From Thalassoglobus polymorphus (GTDB lineage Bacteria > Planctomycetota > Planctomycetia > Planctomycetales > Planctomycetaceae), in the NCBI RefSeq assembly GCF_007744255.1, contig NZ_CP036267.1:5654001-5718000 (forward strand): a stretch of DNA of 64,000 bases. The letters run 5' to 3'. The position numbers were made by a program, and so were the translations under genes. Numbering within the stretch: the stretch's first letter is position 1; each line of letters opens with the position of its first letter. Shown one piece after another: positions 18,609 through 28,570 of this stretch. The notes beneath the pieces are model-generated. The model saw nothing but the letters and a program-made list of their open reading frames with translations, made no database searches and was not told the DNA's origin.

Positions 18609-19148
18609 TCAAGCCTGCGGAGGAGGAGGATCGATGACGTCGAAGAGGCTCATTGAGGTCTCGTCAACATGAGCAAGCAGACCGTCTAAATGAAGATCAG
18701 GTGTTGAGACCAACCGCTCGGTATCGAGACGAGGCTCGCGATTGATAATCGTTCCGGTGGGAACGGATGTCCCACAATAAGAGTTGAATTGAGGATGTGA
18801 CGGCTCGGTGTCGTCCTGTTGAGGTTCTTCTTCAGAGCCCCCAACACAACACGATTGCGAGGCTCCACTCGCCTTTGCAGGGTAACAACAGCAATTGTTC
18901 GAACGCTGTTTCTGGAGGTCGCAGCAACAGTTGTGAATTGAGCTCGACCCGATAGCAGCCAAGGAGAGATCAAAAGAAGCACTCGAAAAACCGACGGTCG
19001 TTAAGACCATCCACATCGTCAACAAGACGCAGAAGCCAATGCGGCAGAATTCTTTCCAGTCAACCTGCTTCCAGTTAGACCGATTCCTGCCAAGCTGGCT
19101 CCAGCTGGTTTGCAGTTGTCCATATTGGCGGTCAAAAAATCGCATCAT
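18609..19148 (-). CDS. Cys-rich membrane-anchored or secreted hypothetical protein
   Basis: Not recognised. The 179-residue protein has a basic N-terminal stretch, one membrane helix (about 34-56: GFCVLLTMWMVLTTVGFSSA), then a cysteine-rich segment with CCCDLQ, NCCCYPAK and SCCVGG, an acidic linker, and a C-terminus DVIDPPPPQA. It is probably an N-anchored or signal-peptide protein whose Cys cluster could bind metal. Short planctomycete proteins of this plan (helix, Cys-rich stretch, proline tail) often lie near efflux or copper genes, but no such gene is here. No ribosome-binding site is obvious. Coding potential looks fair from its composition and lack of overlap with a better candidate. 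Confidence 0.6.
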   Translation of the reverse strand: MMRFFDRQYGQLQTSWSQLGRNRSNWKQVDWKEFCRIGFCVLLTMWMVLTTVGFSSASFDLSLAAIGSSSIHNCCCDLQKQRSNNCCCYPAKASGASQSCCVGGSEEEPQQDDTEPSHPQFNSYCGTSVPTGTIINREPRLDTERLVSTPDLHLDGLLAHVDETSMSLFDVIDPPPPQA

Positions 19149-19300
19149 CGATCAAGTGAAATGAGTGAAACCCTACTCATTCTACAAATGGCCCAGTCGA
19201 CAGGCAATTGGCTGAAATTTCACTCGCAATATCAGGAAGCGAATATTCTCACCCCAGCAAATGCTACGCGACTGCGAAATTTGCCCTTAACGTAAATGGA

Positions 19301-19334
19301 AAACGCCTCGAACTGCTTGCAGTTCGAGGCGTTT
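19301..19334 (-). terminator. Perfect 15-bp stem terminator hairpin after the DUF1501 gene
   Basis: AAACGCCTCGAACTG and CAGTTCGAGGCGTTT form a perfect stem with a four-base loop (CTTG). Read on the minus strand it ends in GCGTTTTCCATTT, a modest U-tract. It lies about 150 bp past the stop of the DUF1501 gene at 19486. It could also terminate transcription from the plus direction because of the AAA/TTT ends. Confidence 0.75.
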
Positions 19335-19485
19335 GAGAAACTGAGTTTTCCGGAAAGCCCCAGGGACGTATACGAAACTATTTTCGCGATCTGCACCCGT
19401 AGAGTTCAGCATTGCTTCTGAGAGAGACAAACTTCACAGACTGCTCGCCACGGGTTTAGAACGCCATACTCAAAATTGATTGACT

Positions 19486-20952
19486 CTACGCGAACAGTTT
19501 CGAGACCGATTCCGCCTTGACCAGTTCACGCGGTTGGTTGAGGTGGTTGTAGACAATGGTTTCAGGCGCGATTCCGAACGATTCATAAATTGTCGCGAGC
19601 AATTCGCCTGGATGAACCGGATCGACCAATGGAGCCGATGCGGTTTTATCACTTTGTCCATGGACATAGCCACGCTTGATGCCAGCACCAGCCATCAGTG
19701 CGGTGTAACAGTATGGCCAGTGATCACGACCATCGTCGCTATTGCCGTTTCCACTGGTACTGACTCCACGTTGTGGGCTTCGCCCGAATTCTCCGACTGC
19801 AACGACGAGCGTTTCTTCGAGAAGTCCACGATCGTCCAAGTCGTTAATTAACGCAGAGAGACCAGTATCGAGCATGGGGCCTGACTGGTTTCTCATTCGG
19901 GCACTCAGACCGGTATGAACATCCCAAGAGTGATTGTCGCTGTTGGCAACTTTCGGCCAGACAACTTCCACCACTCGTGTTCCGGCTTCGACGAGCCGAC
20001 GAGCAAGCAAACAGCTTTGACCAAATGTTGTACGACCATACATATCACGAGTTTCGCGAGATTCCTGCTCAATGGAGAAGGCGTCTCGGGCACGACCGGA
20101 AGAAATCAAGGTTAAGGCCTGATCATAATACTCATTGAGCTTGTAGTCTTTCACAGCTCGATCAATTTCAGGCATCCCGGCATTGATCGTATCGAGCAAC
20201 CGGGCTCGTCGCTGCATGCGTCCACCATAAACATCGGCTCGCATCTCGAGGTCAGCGACGTTGATTTTGTCCATCTTCTTCTTGTCCATGTCATCGCCCG
20301 GCGGGTAGAGCGTGTATGGATCAAACGCTTTGCCCAGAAAACCTGCGGTTCCCCCTTTACCGACCACGTTACTTTCCTGAAGCGGACGTGGCAGCATCAC
20401 GAAGGGAAGCATCGGCTCGTTTGCAGGTTTGAGCCGAATGATGTTTGAGCCGAAGTTGGGGAAATCTTTCGGGCTGGGAGGTTCCAACTGACCAGATGGA
20501 CTGACTTTATCCGTCGTGTAGCCGGTCATCATTTGATAGATGGCTGCTGTGTGATTGAACAACCCATTTGGGGTGTAGCTCATTGAGCGAATCAATGTTG
20601 TTTTGTCGATCACCTGAGACAGCTTAGGCAACAGCTCGGTGAACTGGACCCCAGGAAGCTTCGTGGAGATCTTCGAGAAGCTGGACTTCACGTTGTCCGG
20701 CACACCCTCCTTTGGATCCCAAAGATCAAGATGACTGGGACCACCTTGCAGATAGCAGAGGATGATGCTCTTGGCTTTACCTCGACCGACTGGAACCTTC
20801 GTGTTCGCTTGAGCCGATTGCAGTTGCAGCAACGAGCCGAGCGAGAGGCCCAGCGCTCCACTTCCCCCCACACGCAAAACATCACGACGTGTCACGCCAA
20901 GATGCGAATCGCACAAGTCTTTACCTGGTTGTCCGGGGATTCGAATAATCAT
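19486..20952 (-). CDS. DUF1501 twin-arginine-exported protein
   Basis: Protein of 488 residues related to the alkaline phosphatase/sulfatase superfamily. The N-terminus carries a Tat signal ([19 protein letters not shown]) after a short leader. The body has [26 protein letters not shown]-type loop [35 protein letters not shown] and [18 protein letters not shown], all standard for DUF1501. It is encoded 71 bp downstream of the giant DUF1549/DUF1553 gene on the same strand, the usual planctomycete pairing, so the two products probably act together outside the cytoplasmic membrane. Their shared substrate is unknown. Confidence 0.93.
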   Translation of the reverse strand: MIIRIPGQPGKDLCDSHLGVTRRDVLRVGGSGALGLSLGSLLQLQSAQANTKVPVGRGKAKSIILCYLQGGPSHLDLWDPKEGVPDNVKSSFSKISTKLPGVQFTELLPKLSQVIDKTTLIRSMSYTPNGLFNHTAAIYQMMTGYTTDKVSPSGQLEPPSPKDFPNFGSNIIRLKPANEPMLPFVMLPRPLQESNVVGKGGTAGFLGKAFDPYTLYPPGDDMDKKKMDKINVADLEMRADVYGGRMQRRARLLDTINAGMPEIDRAVKDYKLNEYYDQALTLISSGRARDAFSIEQESRETRDMYGRTTFGQSCLLARRLVEAGTRVVEVVWPKVANSDNHSWDVHTGLSARMRNQSGPMLDTGLSALINDLDDRGLLEETLVVAVGEFGRSPQRGVSTSGNGNSDDGRDHWPYCYTALMAGAGIKRGYVHGQSDKTASAPLVDPVHPGELLATIYESFGIAPETIVYNHLNQPRELVKAESVSKLFA

Positions 20953-21023
20953 GGTTTGAACCTTATTTCGAGTTGTGAATCACAATGCCGTTTCCGTGCA
21001 TTGCTGAACGTGTCATAACTTGC

Positions 21024-24000
21024 TTATCGATTGAACAGGAACGCCGGACTGTTAATTAAAGCCCAGGCAAGGTCCTGTGCTGTCGTCAGGCGGCTATTCT
21101 TTAATTGTTGTTCGCTGAGCGAAACCGCACGTTTCAAACGAGCAAACTTCGGGTCTTCCGGTTGCGGTTTCTTGCGGTCATCGAGTTCACTTTGAATCGC
21201 AACTCGTTGCGGATCTGGTCGGATGGGCAAGTTTGCAGCCACGAGGGCTTTCTTGCGTTTTTGCAGTTCAGAATCCTGCTCATTGAAGTAAGTGAGAAGA
21301 CCGGCTTTTTCTTCATCGGTCCGTTCTTCAAGAGGTTTGTTCACGACTTCAACGAGAATTCTTGGGTTTCCAAAATTGACGGGAACCATTGCATCGGTCA
21401 CAGAGACCCGGAATTTCCCGATCGTGTGAGTGTTGTCCTGATATCGCTGAGACATCGTGAGGTGCAGAACAATCTCCTCGTCAAAGGTCAGCGGAGTTTC
21501 CAGCTCGAAAGTGGCGGTATGGTTCTCGCCGGTTTTCGGTGAAAGTGCCCAACCATTTCCAGCAGTCGGCTGCTTTCCATCGATGGCACTTGCGACTGAG
21601 TATCCACCCTGTGAGAAGTCTGCTTGTGCATTCTTCAACTTGAGTGTCTGCTTCTGATCCGGTTTCCCGACAGGCCAAGCCTGGACAGTCAGTTCTGAAA
21701 GGACGAAGTTCCCGCCTGCTGCTCTTCCGGGTCCACGTTTTGGAAGTCGATCGTCGGTGAGGGCTTCGAGCTTCAGGCCTGTAAGCGTTTTGAGAACTGT
21801 TTTCCCGGAGATCAGGTAATTCCCTTTCTTATTGTTCGGTCCGGATGCGAAAACAGAGAGATCATCCTGCGCTTCGAGCTTGGCACCTGTCGTCGTTTTC
21901 AGATTCGTGAACTCCACCGCTGCCCAAGGAGTTCCGGAAGCCTCAACGGTTTTCTCCCATTCCTTGATTCGCTCTGGAGCTGTGGCAAGATGATCATCAA
22001 TTGCTTTTTGAGCAGCTGCGATTTTCTTTTCGCGGGCTTTTGCTGCTGCTTCGTTAGCCGGCTTGGAATCTTCAATATACTTTGCCAACTTCGCTTCGGC
22101 AGCTTTGATACTGGCCTGCCGTTTCGCTTCTTTCTCAGCAACAATCGGGGCGATTTCTGCGCTGTATTTTTCAAACTCTGCGACAAGTTTCTGGTGACCG
22201 GACTGTAGCGACTTGTAAACTTCCAGCGTCGCATCAATCTCGCGATCAGTCGCTGACCGGTTGAGGATTCTCATGAACAGCTGGTCGACAAGTTGCCGAT
22301 CATCCGAGACAGTTTCAACCAGCTTGGCGATGGCGTTTCCTTCCTGGGAAATCGCTGAGTTGACGGTTGGCCCATTCATGAGCGCCATCACAGGGCCTAG
22401 CTGAAGATCGGAGGATCGTTCACATTCGCACGCAGATTCACGGACCGGACGTCCCAGATTCGCGAGAAATCCATCTTTGAGCTCGATCCCTGAATCCGGA
22501 ATCGCTGCGGCACGAGTCCCTTCCGGAACTCCCGGAATCTGCATTTTCGCTCCCGTAACGGTATAGACTGAATCGTAAAGGACTTCAGCTGGGAGACGCT
22601 TGAGAACAGCGTGTGAGTAGTTCGTATTATCGTCCTGATTCCATTCGTTGGTGGCAACACTCAATTGATAAGCCCGCGATTTACAAATGGTCTTCATGAG
22701 TTCCTGAACGTTGAATCCACTCTCGACGAAGCCGTTTGTCAGGTGGTCGAGCAACTCGGGATTTGAAGCCGGGTTGCCGGCTCGAATATCATCGAGAGGT
22801 TCGATGAGTCCGATTCCCATCAGATATCCCCAAACTCGATTCACGTAGGAACGAGCGAAGTAATCGTTCTCAGCAGAGGTGATCCACTTCGCAAGATTCT
22901 CGCGTCGCGACGCATCTTTCGGCAATTCGAGTTCACGATCATACGGAACATTCGGGGCTGTGACAGCCTGTGTTCGATCGTGAATCACATCACCTTCAGT
23001 TTTGTCGAAGACCACTTCCCAAAGAGGTTTTGCTCCTTCAACAGCTGTTCCGCCAAGATTTCCGGCAGCGTTTTCAGGGTCACGTTTCAGACCGACTTGA
23101 GCAAAGAAAGCAGCTGTCTCGTAGTACTGGTCCTGCGTCCATCTTTCGAACGGATGGTCGTGGCATTTATTACAGTTGAACCGCACACCCAAAAACAGGT
23201 GAGTCGTGTTCTCCATAATCTCGGTCGGTTCACGTAAAATCTTGTAGTACGAAGCAGCGGGGTTCACTTTGTTTGAACCGGAAGCAGTGAGAATCTCGTA
23301 GGAAAATTGATCGTACGGAACGTTGTTCTTCACACGTTCACGAATCCAGGCACGGAAGTTCTTCGCTCCCTCAACCCCAAGAAACTTGCGGTTCACTTGA
23401 AGAAGATCAGCCCATTTATTTGTCCAGTAATCAACAAAGGCTTCAGACCCGACAAGTTGATCCACTAGGGCATCACGTTTTTGCCGCGTTGGAGATTGGT
23501 CAGCAAGGAACGTTTCAAGCTGTTCTGTACTGGGCGGAAGTCCTGTCAGATCGAGAAACACTCGGCGAACAAACTCTTCATCGGTGCAAAGCCCCGATGG
23601 TGCGATCTTCATTCGCTGCCATTTTTCAGCGACAAACTTGTCCGCTTCTGTCCAGGTTTCAGGTTCTTCCCAAACGAAGCCAGCACGGTCTCCCATAGCT
23701 GTCAGCGTTGTTGCAGCATAGGCCCCTTCGAAGCGTGCCAGGATCGGGGCTTCGCCGCGCCGAATTGCCGTAACGACTCCAACGCGATTGACGTCAGCAA
23801 CTTCGGTGTTACTGCTCTCGATGTAAGCTTCCCGAGTGACGTCCTTCGATGATCCATCAACATACGTCGCGATGACTCGGAACTGTTGACGTCCGCCAAG
23901 GTCTTGAATGACCGGATTCTCTGGTTGCAGTGAAATGGAAGCAACTTTCGGATCAGTGACATCAAGCTGACACCCTTCTGAAATCCATTTGCGAATGATT

Positions 24001-26120
24001 TCATAGTACGGTTCGCCCGGGGTAGTGAGTTGCCCACCAACATGTGGGACTGCGCCGGATGATTTCAAGAGCATTAAACTGTTGTCGGGCGAAGCGACAT
24101 TCGTTCTGCGTGATTTCAGATCGTCAGTAAAAGCACGTACATCATAAAGTGGATCGTACCCTCGCAACGAGAGTTTGAACCCGTTCTTTCCATCTTTCGC
24201 ACCGTGACAGGTTCCCTGATTGCAACCGAGTCGGGAAAGGACTGGATTGACATCCTGTACAAAGCTGGTTTTCGTAGAGGCATCGGACGCAGCGACAGTG
24301 ACAGGAACTTTGACAGACTCTTCTCCGAGTGAGATAACAACTTCACTTTGTCCCGGTGCATGAAACAAGACTCTCCCCAACGGAGAGACCGTCACCGCTT
24401 CGCCGTTAACTTGAATCGTTGACATGCGAGTGACATCAACACGGTCACCGGAATCCAGAATTCCAGTGACGAGAAGCTGAACGTAGTCATACTTTCCACT
24501 CAATGTCACAGAGCTCGGAGCGACTTCAAGCGATTCAAGGATGGTCCCCGTTGGGAGGGACTCTTCCCCAATCAGTGCATCATCTCCTTGAACTGTGGCG
24601 ATTTCGCGGGAGGCATCGGCATCATTCGCGTCGATCTCGACCGGTGAAATGGTTTTTGTCACCTCACCGTTTTCAGTATTGATGAATCGAAGCAATCCAT
24701 CTCCCCCGGCAGCGATCACTGATTTTCCATCCGCACTGAAGGCAACAGCGAAAACGCCGGTGGGGATTTCAGTTTGCGTAGCGATCTCTGTCCCGGCTGT
24801 CACATAATCTTCGAGTGTTTTCTTCTGTTCCGGAGTTTGAGCTTGCGTTCGCGTTTCGACAATCTTCCTAATTTCATCCGGCAAACCTGGATTAAAATCA
24901 GCTGCGTATGTAAAGACCTGACCACGACCGTTGAGGCTCGATCCAGCGGCGATCTTCTTTCCGCCTGGAGAATACGCAACGGAGAAAATACGACCCTTCA
25001 TTTCGGGATATCGACGGATCAGGTTTGCGTTGTCACCGATGACTCGCTTCGTGAGCCGATTCATGCGGTAGATCCCGGGGACTCCATCAGACCCGCCGAC
25101 GAGGACTTCGTCACGCTCAGGGTGACCTGCTAAGGCGGAGAGTCCTCCTTTCAGAGCACCCGGAGTAATGGAAGTGACATTATCAATGAAGCGTTCCGTT
25201 TCGACCTGATAAAGTTTGGTCGACATATCTCGACCAACAGAGACAATTTGAGAACCATCCGCAGAGAAGACGGTATTAAGCGGCCAGTCGCTGTGAGCTC
25301 CGTTGAAGAAGACTTGCTCGCCGGTCGTCGTATCAAACCCTCGAACGATGTTGTCACTACACCCGACAGCGACCATTTTCCCATCTGGCGACCAACTTGC
25401 CCCGTAAACGGTATCGAAGGAAATCGGAATTGAGAGTTCCAGTTTCTGATCCTCGACGGACCAGATTTGAATTTCACCCGTTCGTGCTGGCAGACCCCCA
25501 GCGACAGCCAGTCGCTTTCCGTCCGCGGAGAAGGCGACCGATTCAATTTGTTCCGAAAGGCCGATCAGTCGCCCAAGTAATTTTTCTCCATCGCCGGAGC
25601 GAAGCAAGACTTCGTGAAAGCCTGCCACTGCCAGAATGGACCCATCCGGAGAGATGTCGATCGAGGTCACAACCGGTGGACGTGTGTAAACTGGCGGATG
25701 GTCTTTGTCGTAGACAGCTCTGGTTCTTTTAGGAGAATCGTCTTTTGCTCCTTGCTCGATCCAGGTTCGAATCAGTTCAATTTCATGCTTCGATAATGCT
25801 TTCTTTCCCTTTGGCATCGCTGCCTCACCATCGACGGGAGTAATCTGATCGATCAGGTAACTCTTGTCTGGCTTGCCGGGTTGAATAGCACTCTCGCCAC
25901 TCTCTCCAGCTTTCAGGACATCGGAAAACGATGTCACCAAGTACCCACCGCCAGCTTTCGCCGATTGATGGCAGCCCTGACAGTTCGCCTGGAAGATCGG
26001 ACGAATCTGTTCGTGGTAGCTGACTTCACGAGCCCCCTGCGCGACGGCAGTGGAGATCCCGGTGGAGAGAGTGAAAAAACAGAGGCAAAAAGAAGCGAGC
26101 TGATGCAGGTTGGGAGTCAT
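21024..26120 (-). CDS. Giant c-type cytochrome / WD40 / Ig-like / DUF1549-DUF1553 protein
   Basis: Secreted protein of 1698 residues. After a signal peptide comes a haem region (CQGCHQSA, AAMPKGKKALSKHE), then a WD40-type beta-propeller (about 140-500; repeats such as SVAFSADGKRLAVAGG, GASWSPDGKMVAVGCS, AVAFSADGKSVIAAGG). Ig-like (BIG2) segments flank a PSCyt2-like segment (GCNQGTCHGAKDGKNGFKLS). DUF1549 (RRVFLDLTGLPPSTEQLE, CNKCHDHPFERW) and DUF1553 (YVNRVWGYLMGIGL) follow. An Ala/Lys-rich coiled coil (about 1360-1420) and a beta-sandwich lie inside the DUF1553 half. It is first in a two-gene operon with the DUF1501 protein. The family function is not established; haem and propeller suggest an extracytoplasmic redox or binding role. 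Confidence 0.92.
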   Translation of the reverse strand: MTPNLHQLASFCLCFFTLSTGISTAVAQGAREVSYHEQIRPIFQANCQGCHQSAKAGGGYLVTSFSDVLKAGESGESAIQPGKPDKSYLIDQITPVDGEAAMPKGKKALSKHEIELIRTWIEQGAKDDSPKRTRAVYDKDHPPVYTRPPVVTSIDISPDGSILAVAGFHEVLLRSGDGEKLLGRLIGLSEQIESVAFSADGKRLAVAGGLPARTGEIQIWSVEDQKLELSIPISFDTVYGASWSPDGKMVAVGCSDNIVRGFDTTTGEQVFFNGAHSDWPLNTVFSADGSQIVSVGRDMSTKLYQVETERFIDNVTSITPGALKGGLSALAGHPERDEVLVGGSDGVPGIYRMNRLTKRVIGDNANLIRRYPEMKGRIFSVAYSPGGKKIAAGSSLNGRGQVFTYAADFNPGLPDEIRKIVETRTQAQTPEQKKTLEDYVTAGTEIATQTEIPTGVFAVAFSADGKSVIAAGGDGLLRFINTENGEVTKTISPVEIDANDADASREIATVQGDDALIGEESLPTGTILESLEVAPSSVTLSGKYDYVQLLVTGILDSGDRVDVTRMSTIQVNGEAVTVSPLGRVLFHAPGQSEVVISLGEESVKVPVTVAASDASTKTSFVQDVNPVLSRLGCNQGTCHGAKDGKNGFKLSLRGYDPLYDVRAFTDDLKSRRTNVASPDNSLMLLKSSGAVPHVGGQLTTPGEPYYEIIRKWISEGCQLDVTDPKVASISLQPENPVIQDLGGRQQFRVIATYVDGSSKDVTREAYIESSNTEVADVNRVGVVTAIRRGEAPILARFEGAYAATTLTAMGDRAGFVWEEPETWTEADKFVAEKWQRMKIAPSGLCTDEEFVRRVFLDLTGLPPSTEQLETFLADQSPTRQKRDALVDQLVGSEAFVDYWTNKWADLLQVNRKFLGVEGAKNFRAWIRERVKNNVPYDQFSYEILTASGSNKVNPAASYYKILREPTEIMENTTHLFLGVRFNCNKCHDHPFERWTQDQYYETAAFFAQVGLKRDPENAAGNLGGTAVEGAKPLWEVVFDKTEGDVIHDRTQAVTAPNVPYDRELELPKDASRRENLAKWITSAENDYFARSYVNRVWGYLMGIGLIEPLDDIRAGNPASNPELLDHLTNGFVESGFNVQELMKTICKSRAYQLSVATNEWNQDDNTNYSHAVLKRLPAEVLYDSVYTVTGAKMQIPGVPEGTRAAAIPDSGIELKDGFLANLGRPVRESACECERSSDLQLGPVMALMNGPTVNSAISQEGNAIAKLVETVSDDRQLVDQLFMRILNRSATDREIDATLEVYKSLQSGHQKLVAEFEKYSAEIAPIVAEKEAKRQASIKAAEAKLAKYIEDSKPANEAAAKAREKKIAAAQKAIDDHLATAPERIKEWEKTVEASGTPWAAVEFTNLKTTTGAKLEAQDDLSVFASGPNNKKGNYLISGKTVLKTLTGLKLEALTDDRLPKRGPGRAAGGNFVLSELTVQAWPVGKPDQKQTLKLKNAQADFSQGGYSVASAIDGKQPTAGNGWALSPKTGENHTATFELETPLTFDEEIVLHLTMSQRYQDNTHTIGKFRVSVTDAMVPVNFGNPRILVEVVNKPLEERTDEEKAGLLTYFNEQDSELQKRKKALVAANLPIRPDPQRVAIQSELDDRKKPQPEDPKFARLKRAVSLSEQQLKNSRLTTAQDLAWALINSPAFLFNR

Positions 26121-26744
26121 GGAAATTGGGTTCCGTAACTGGATCGAAGGTCAGCAGAACAACTCAAAGTAGAAAATGCTCAAACCGAAAATGATGGCAG
26201 GAAAATTGAAATCAGCTGTGGTTGGTGAGATCACTCAGGTGTCGGTCCCACTGATTTCTGAACAAGCGATATCCGCTTACGAATGAAACAGTGATCAATG
26301 CGACGAAAGAGGTGGGCAACGTTGAGAACCTTATCCCCAAGCCTGCGTCATGAAGGATTTTCTCTCTGCTTCAGCATCCGAGCACTTGAATTCGAACGCT
26401 CTCGCCTTGAGAAAATTTTTCAGGACGTAAACTTCTGGATGAGGACTCGTCAGGTAGGAGTTGCTTACCCTGAGTTCCAAATCACATGGATAAATCAAGT
26501 GTCATTGACCTATCCAGACTTGTTTATACTTCTTGGAGCTCCGAAATGCAAGAACTGATTTCATGGATCACGTGATCCGGTGCTTCCGCTCACTGGTGAA
26601 CTTCAAAATGCCAATCCCACCCCTCCGAAACCATCCAGCTGTGAACGCAAGATCTCTCCGAGGAAAGTGCTCTTCAACAGACTTCCGGACGACGAGCCTC
26701 CGGTGACATGTCACACAATCGTATGGACTTAGAACATCTTTCGA
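26121..26744. other. Non-coding spacer upstream of the DUF1549 gene
   Basis: About 620 bp with no supported gene. A plus-strand frame at 26298-26558 has no recognisable domain or ribosome-binding site. The region probably carries the minus-strand promoter of the DUF1549-DUF1501 operon close to 26120 and includes a perfect palindrome at 26565-26578. Confidence 0.4.
26565..26578. promoter_or_regulatory. Perfect 14-bp palindrome, possible operator
   Basis: GGATCACGTGATCC reads identically on both strands. It lies in non-coding DNA about 440 bp upstream of the DUF1549 operon and 740 bp before the BON-like gene. A regulator-binding site is possible, but no partner is known. Confidence 0.25.
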
Positions 26745-26844
26745 ATTGGTGCTCAGATTCTGCCTCGTGGCGAGCAGCAATTTTATTAGAGAAACGCGTT
26801 CCTCACGGACAAACACACGGGCACGCGATAGAGCAAACTGCTCT
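26745..26844 (+). repeat. Dispersed repeat family B, degenerate copy
   Basis: Contains CTGCCTCGTGGCGAGCAGCA, then TAGAGAAACGCGTTCCTCACGG and ends GGGCACGCGATAGAGCAAACTGCTCT. The same order of blocks is seen at 60560-60635, 54365-54435 (reversed) and 62890-62955. It abuts a family A element. Confidence 0.65.
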
Positions 26845-26925
26845 AGAACTGATCCTGATACTTGAAACTGCTCTCTCAAGCTTTGAGGAAAGCGACTGTT
26901 CCAGAGGTTTTCGGACTGTTTCTAA
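26845..26925 (+). repeat. Dispersed 81-bp imperfect palindrome, family A copy 2
   Basis: Starts AGAACTGATCCTGATACTTG and ends GTTTTCGGACTGTTTCTAA, with the inner CTCTCTCAAGCTTTGAGGAA dyad. Same length as copies 1 and 3. Confidence 0.8.
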
Positions 26926-27301
26926 TAAGTTCGATCAGATTTGATTTGAACTATTCAAATTCATTGATATTATGATTTTCACGTTGAGATTCGTCAAAAA
27001 CATTAAAGATGAAACTCATGGATCGAACGCCGGAGGCGATTTGATCCGGATGACTCAGTAAATATTCTCCAAAACTCAGGATCACTACGAAGCGATAGCA
27101 ATACTGCTGAAGTGATTGTCTTCCACTGGAACTCACTGGTCCAGATATAGAATGGGCCATGTTCAGAACAGTCGTTTGTGCAATGCTTGCTAGTGCAAAG
27201 AAACCTGAGATCATCAACTTGAACGCTAACGAACTCTGGCGATTCTGTTTTCGCCAGAAACCCTGAAACCGTAGGATTGTCATCCAAGGAGGAACAGGCA
27301 A
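26926..27301. other. AT-rich non-coding spacer before the BON-like gene
   Basis: About 375 bp, locally AT-rich (TTTGATTTGAACTATTCAAATTC near 26940). Minus-strand frames here lack recognisable content. It probably holds the promoter of the BON-like gene. Confidence 0.35.
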
Positions 27302-27556
27302 ATGGAATTCACTAATCAAGTCACCGCGCAGAAAGAGACTGCAGCAATGATCGCCTTTGGGCGTCTCTTCGACCTGGAACGAAAGATCAACGCCAAAACT
27401 TCTGGGCGGATCAAAGAGTTACAAGTTGAATCAACCGGGGATTCAATCATCATCTCGGGATCAACGACGACCTACTATTCTAAGCAATTGGCGACTCAAC
27501 TCACCCTCGATGAGTTCGGTGAGCTCATTTTAGAAAACGAAATCGACGTTTCATAA
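27302..27556 (+). CDS. Small BON-domain-like protein
   Basis: An 84-residue protein preceded by a perfect ribosome-binding site (AAGGAGG, 9 bp before the ATG), which makes it a convincing gene. The C-terminal two thirds resemble a single BON domain: IKELQVESTGDSIIISGST followed by a helix (SKQLATQLTLDEFG) and a last strand LILENEIDVS. BON domains bind phospholipids or other proteins, usually in the periplasm, but no signal peptide is present here, so it is cytoplasmic as written. It lies 172 bp before comB. The domain assignment is by pattern only. Confidence 0.7.
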   Translation: MEFTNQVTAQKETAAMIAFGRLFDLERKINAKTSGRIKELQVESTGDSIIISGSTTTYYSKQLATQLTLDEFGELILENEIDVS

Positions 27557-27728
27557 GTGTAACTGACGGTCCACAAAGATGGACAAAGAAAGCTGCTGAA
27601 TTCGTAGTCATTCAGTGAAATGACGAGCGTTCATGCAAGTTTTGCGAGAACATATTCTACTGAATTGCCTCCGCGACGTCTTAGAATCGCAGCACGTTTC
27701 AATTCAGTTCCGAGAGAACACTGGCTGC

Positions 27729-28517
27729 ATGATCCCGATTCAAGTTTCCTTACTACCATCACTTTCAACTCTTGTTGACTCCGGTCAGATTACCGAAAAC
27801 AATTCGGGCGATGTGATGCCAGTCGCGGTGATGATTGACATCTTGCGGGCGTCGACAACGATTGTCCACGCTCTTGCGAACGGAGCCTCTGCCATTCTCC
27901 CTTGTTCCTCCGTTGAACAAGCACATGAACTGGCACACGAACCGGCGAGCTCACAAAACGCCCCCAAACGCCTACTTGGCGGAGAGAGACATTGTCAGAA
28001 GATCGAAGGATTCGATCTCGACAATTCTCCATTTTCTTACACGCCTGAACTCGTACAAGATCGAGAGATCATCTTTACAACGACCAACGGAACCATTGCG
28101 TTGGAACATTGTCGATCAGCAAGCATGATTCTGGTCGGTGCTTTCGTCAACTTGAGTTCTCTCATTGATGCTCTAGTGGAATGTGGTCGCCCTGTGCATC
28201 TCATGTGTGCTGGAACCGATCGTCAATTGACAGCTGAAGACATTTTGTTTGCAGGGGCGGTCTGTGATCGACTGCTGAGTCGACCTGCATCGGAATTCGA
28301 AATTGCCGACGTTCAATCACAACTAGCACTCGACTTCTATAGAACGCGCGGGCTGAAACGACCAGACTTTGAAAAAACAATGCTGGAAAGTCTGGGAGCC
28401 GCGAACTTACTCAGGCTCGGCCTCGAAGCTGATGTTCAGCGAGCAATGCAAGTCGACCTCTTCAAACTCGTCCCGGTATGGAACCCAGCGACGAATCGAA
28501 TTGCTGCCCTTCCGTAA
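27729..28517 (+). CDS. comB: 2-phosphosulfolactate phosphatase family protein (ComB)
   Basis: ComB hydrolyses 2-phosphosulfolactate in archaeal coenzyme M synthesis; bacterial members may serve sulfolactate metabolism or another phosphatase role. The 262-residue protein shows VAVMIDILRASTTIVHALANG, the LLGGERHCQKIEGFDLDNSP motif, FTTTNGTIAL and CAGTDRQLTAEDILFAGA, all typical. The ATG at 27729 (MIPIQVSLLPS) was chosen because the upstream in-frame extension (from 27633) has no family similarity. No other coenzyme M gene lies nearby, so the physiological substrate is uncertain. Confidence 0.85.
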   Translation: MIPIQVSLLPSLSTLVDSGQITENNSGDVMPVAVMIDILRASTTIVHALANGASAILPCSSVEQAHELAHEPASSQNAPKRLLGGERHCQKIEGFDLDNSPFSYTPELVQDREIIFTTTNGTIALEHCRSASMILVGAFVNLSSLIDALVECGRPVHLMCAGTDRQLTAEDILFAGAVCDRLLSRPASEFEIADVQSQLALDFYRTRGLKRPDFEKTMLESLGAANLLRLGLEADVQRAMQVDLFKLVPVWNPATNRIAALP

Positions 28518-28570
28518 CGTGAGGGTCTCTTCACAGCTGGTCTGCAGTGCATTTCGAATTCGCGATCCCG

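Noticed and set aside
26298-26558. Plus-strand frame of 86 codons
   Set aside because: No recognisable domain, no ribosome-binding site and noise-like composition; left as spacer.
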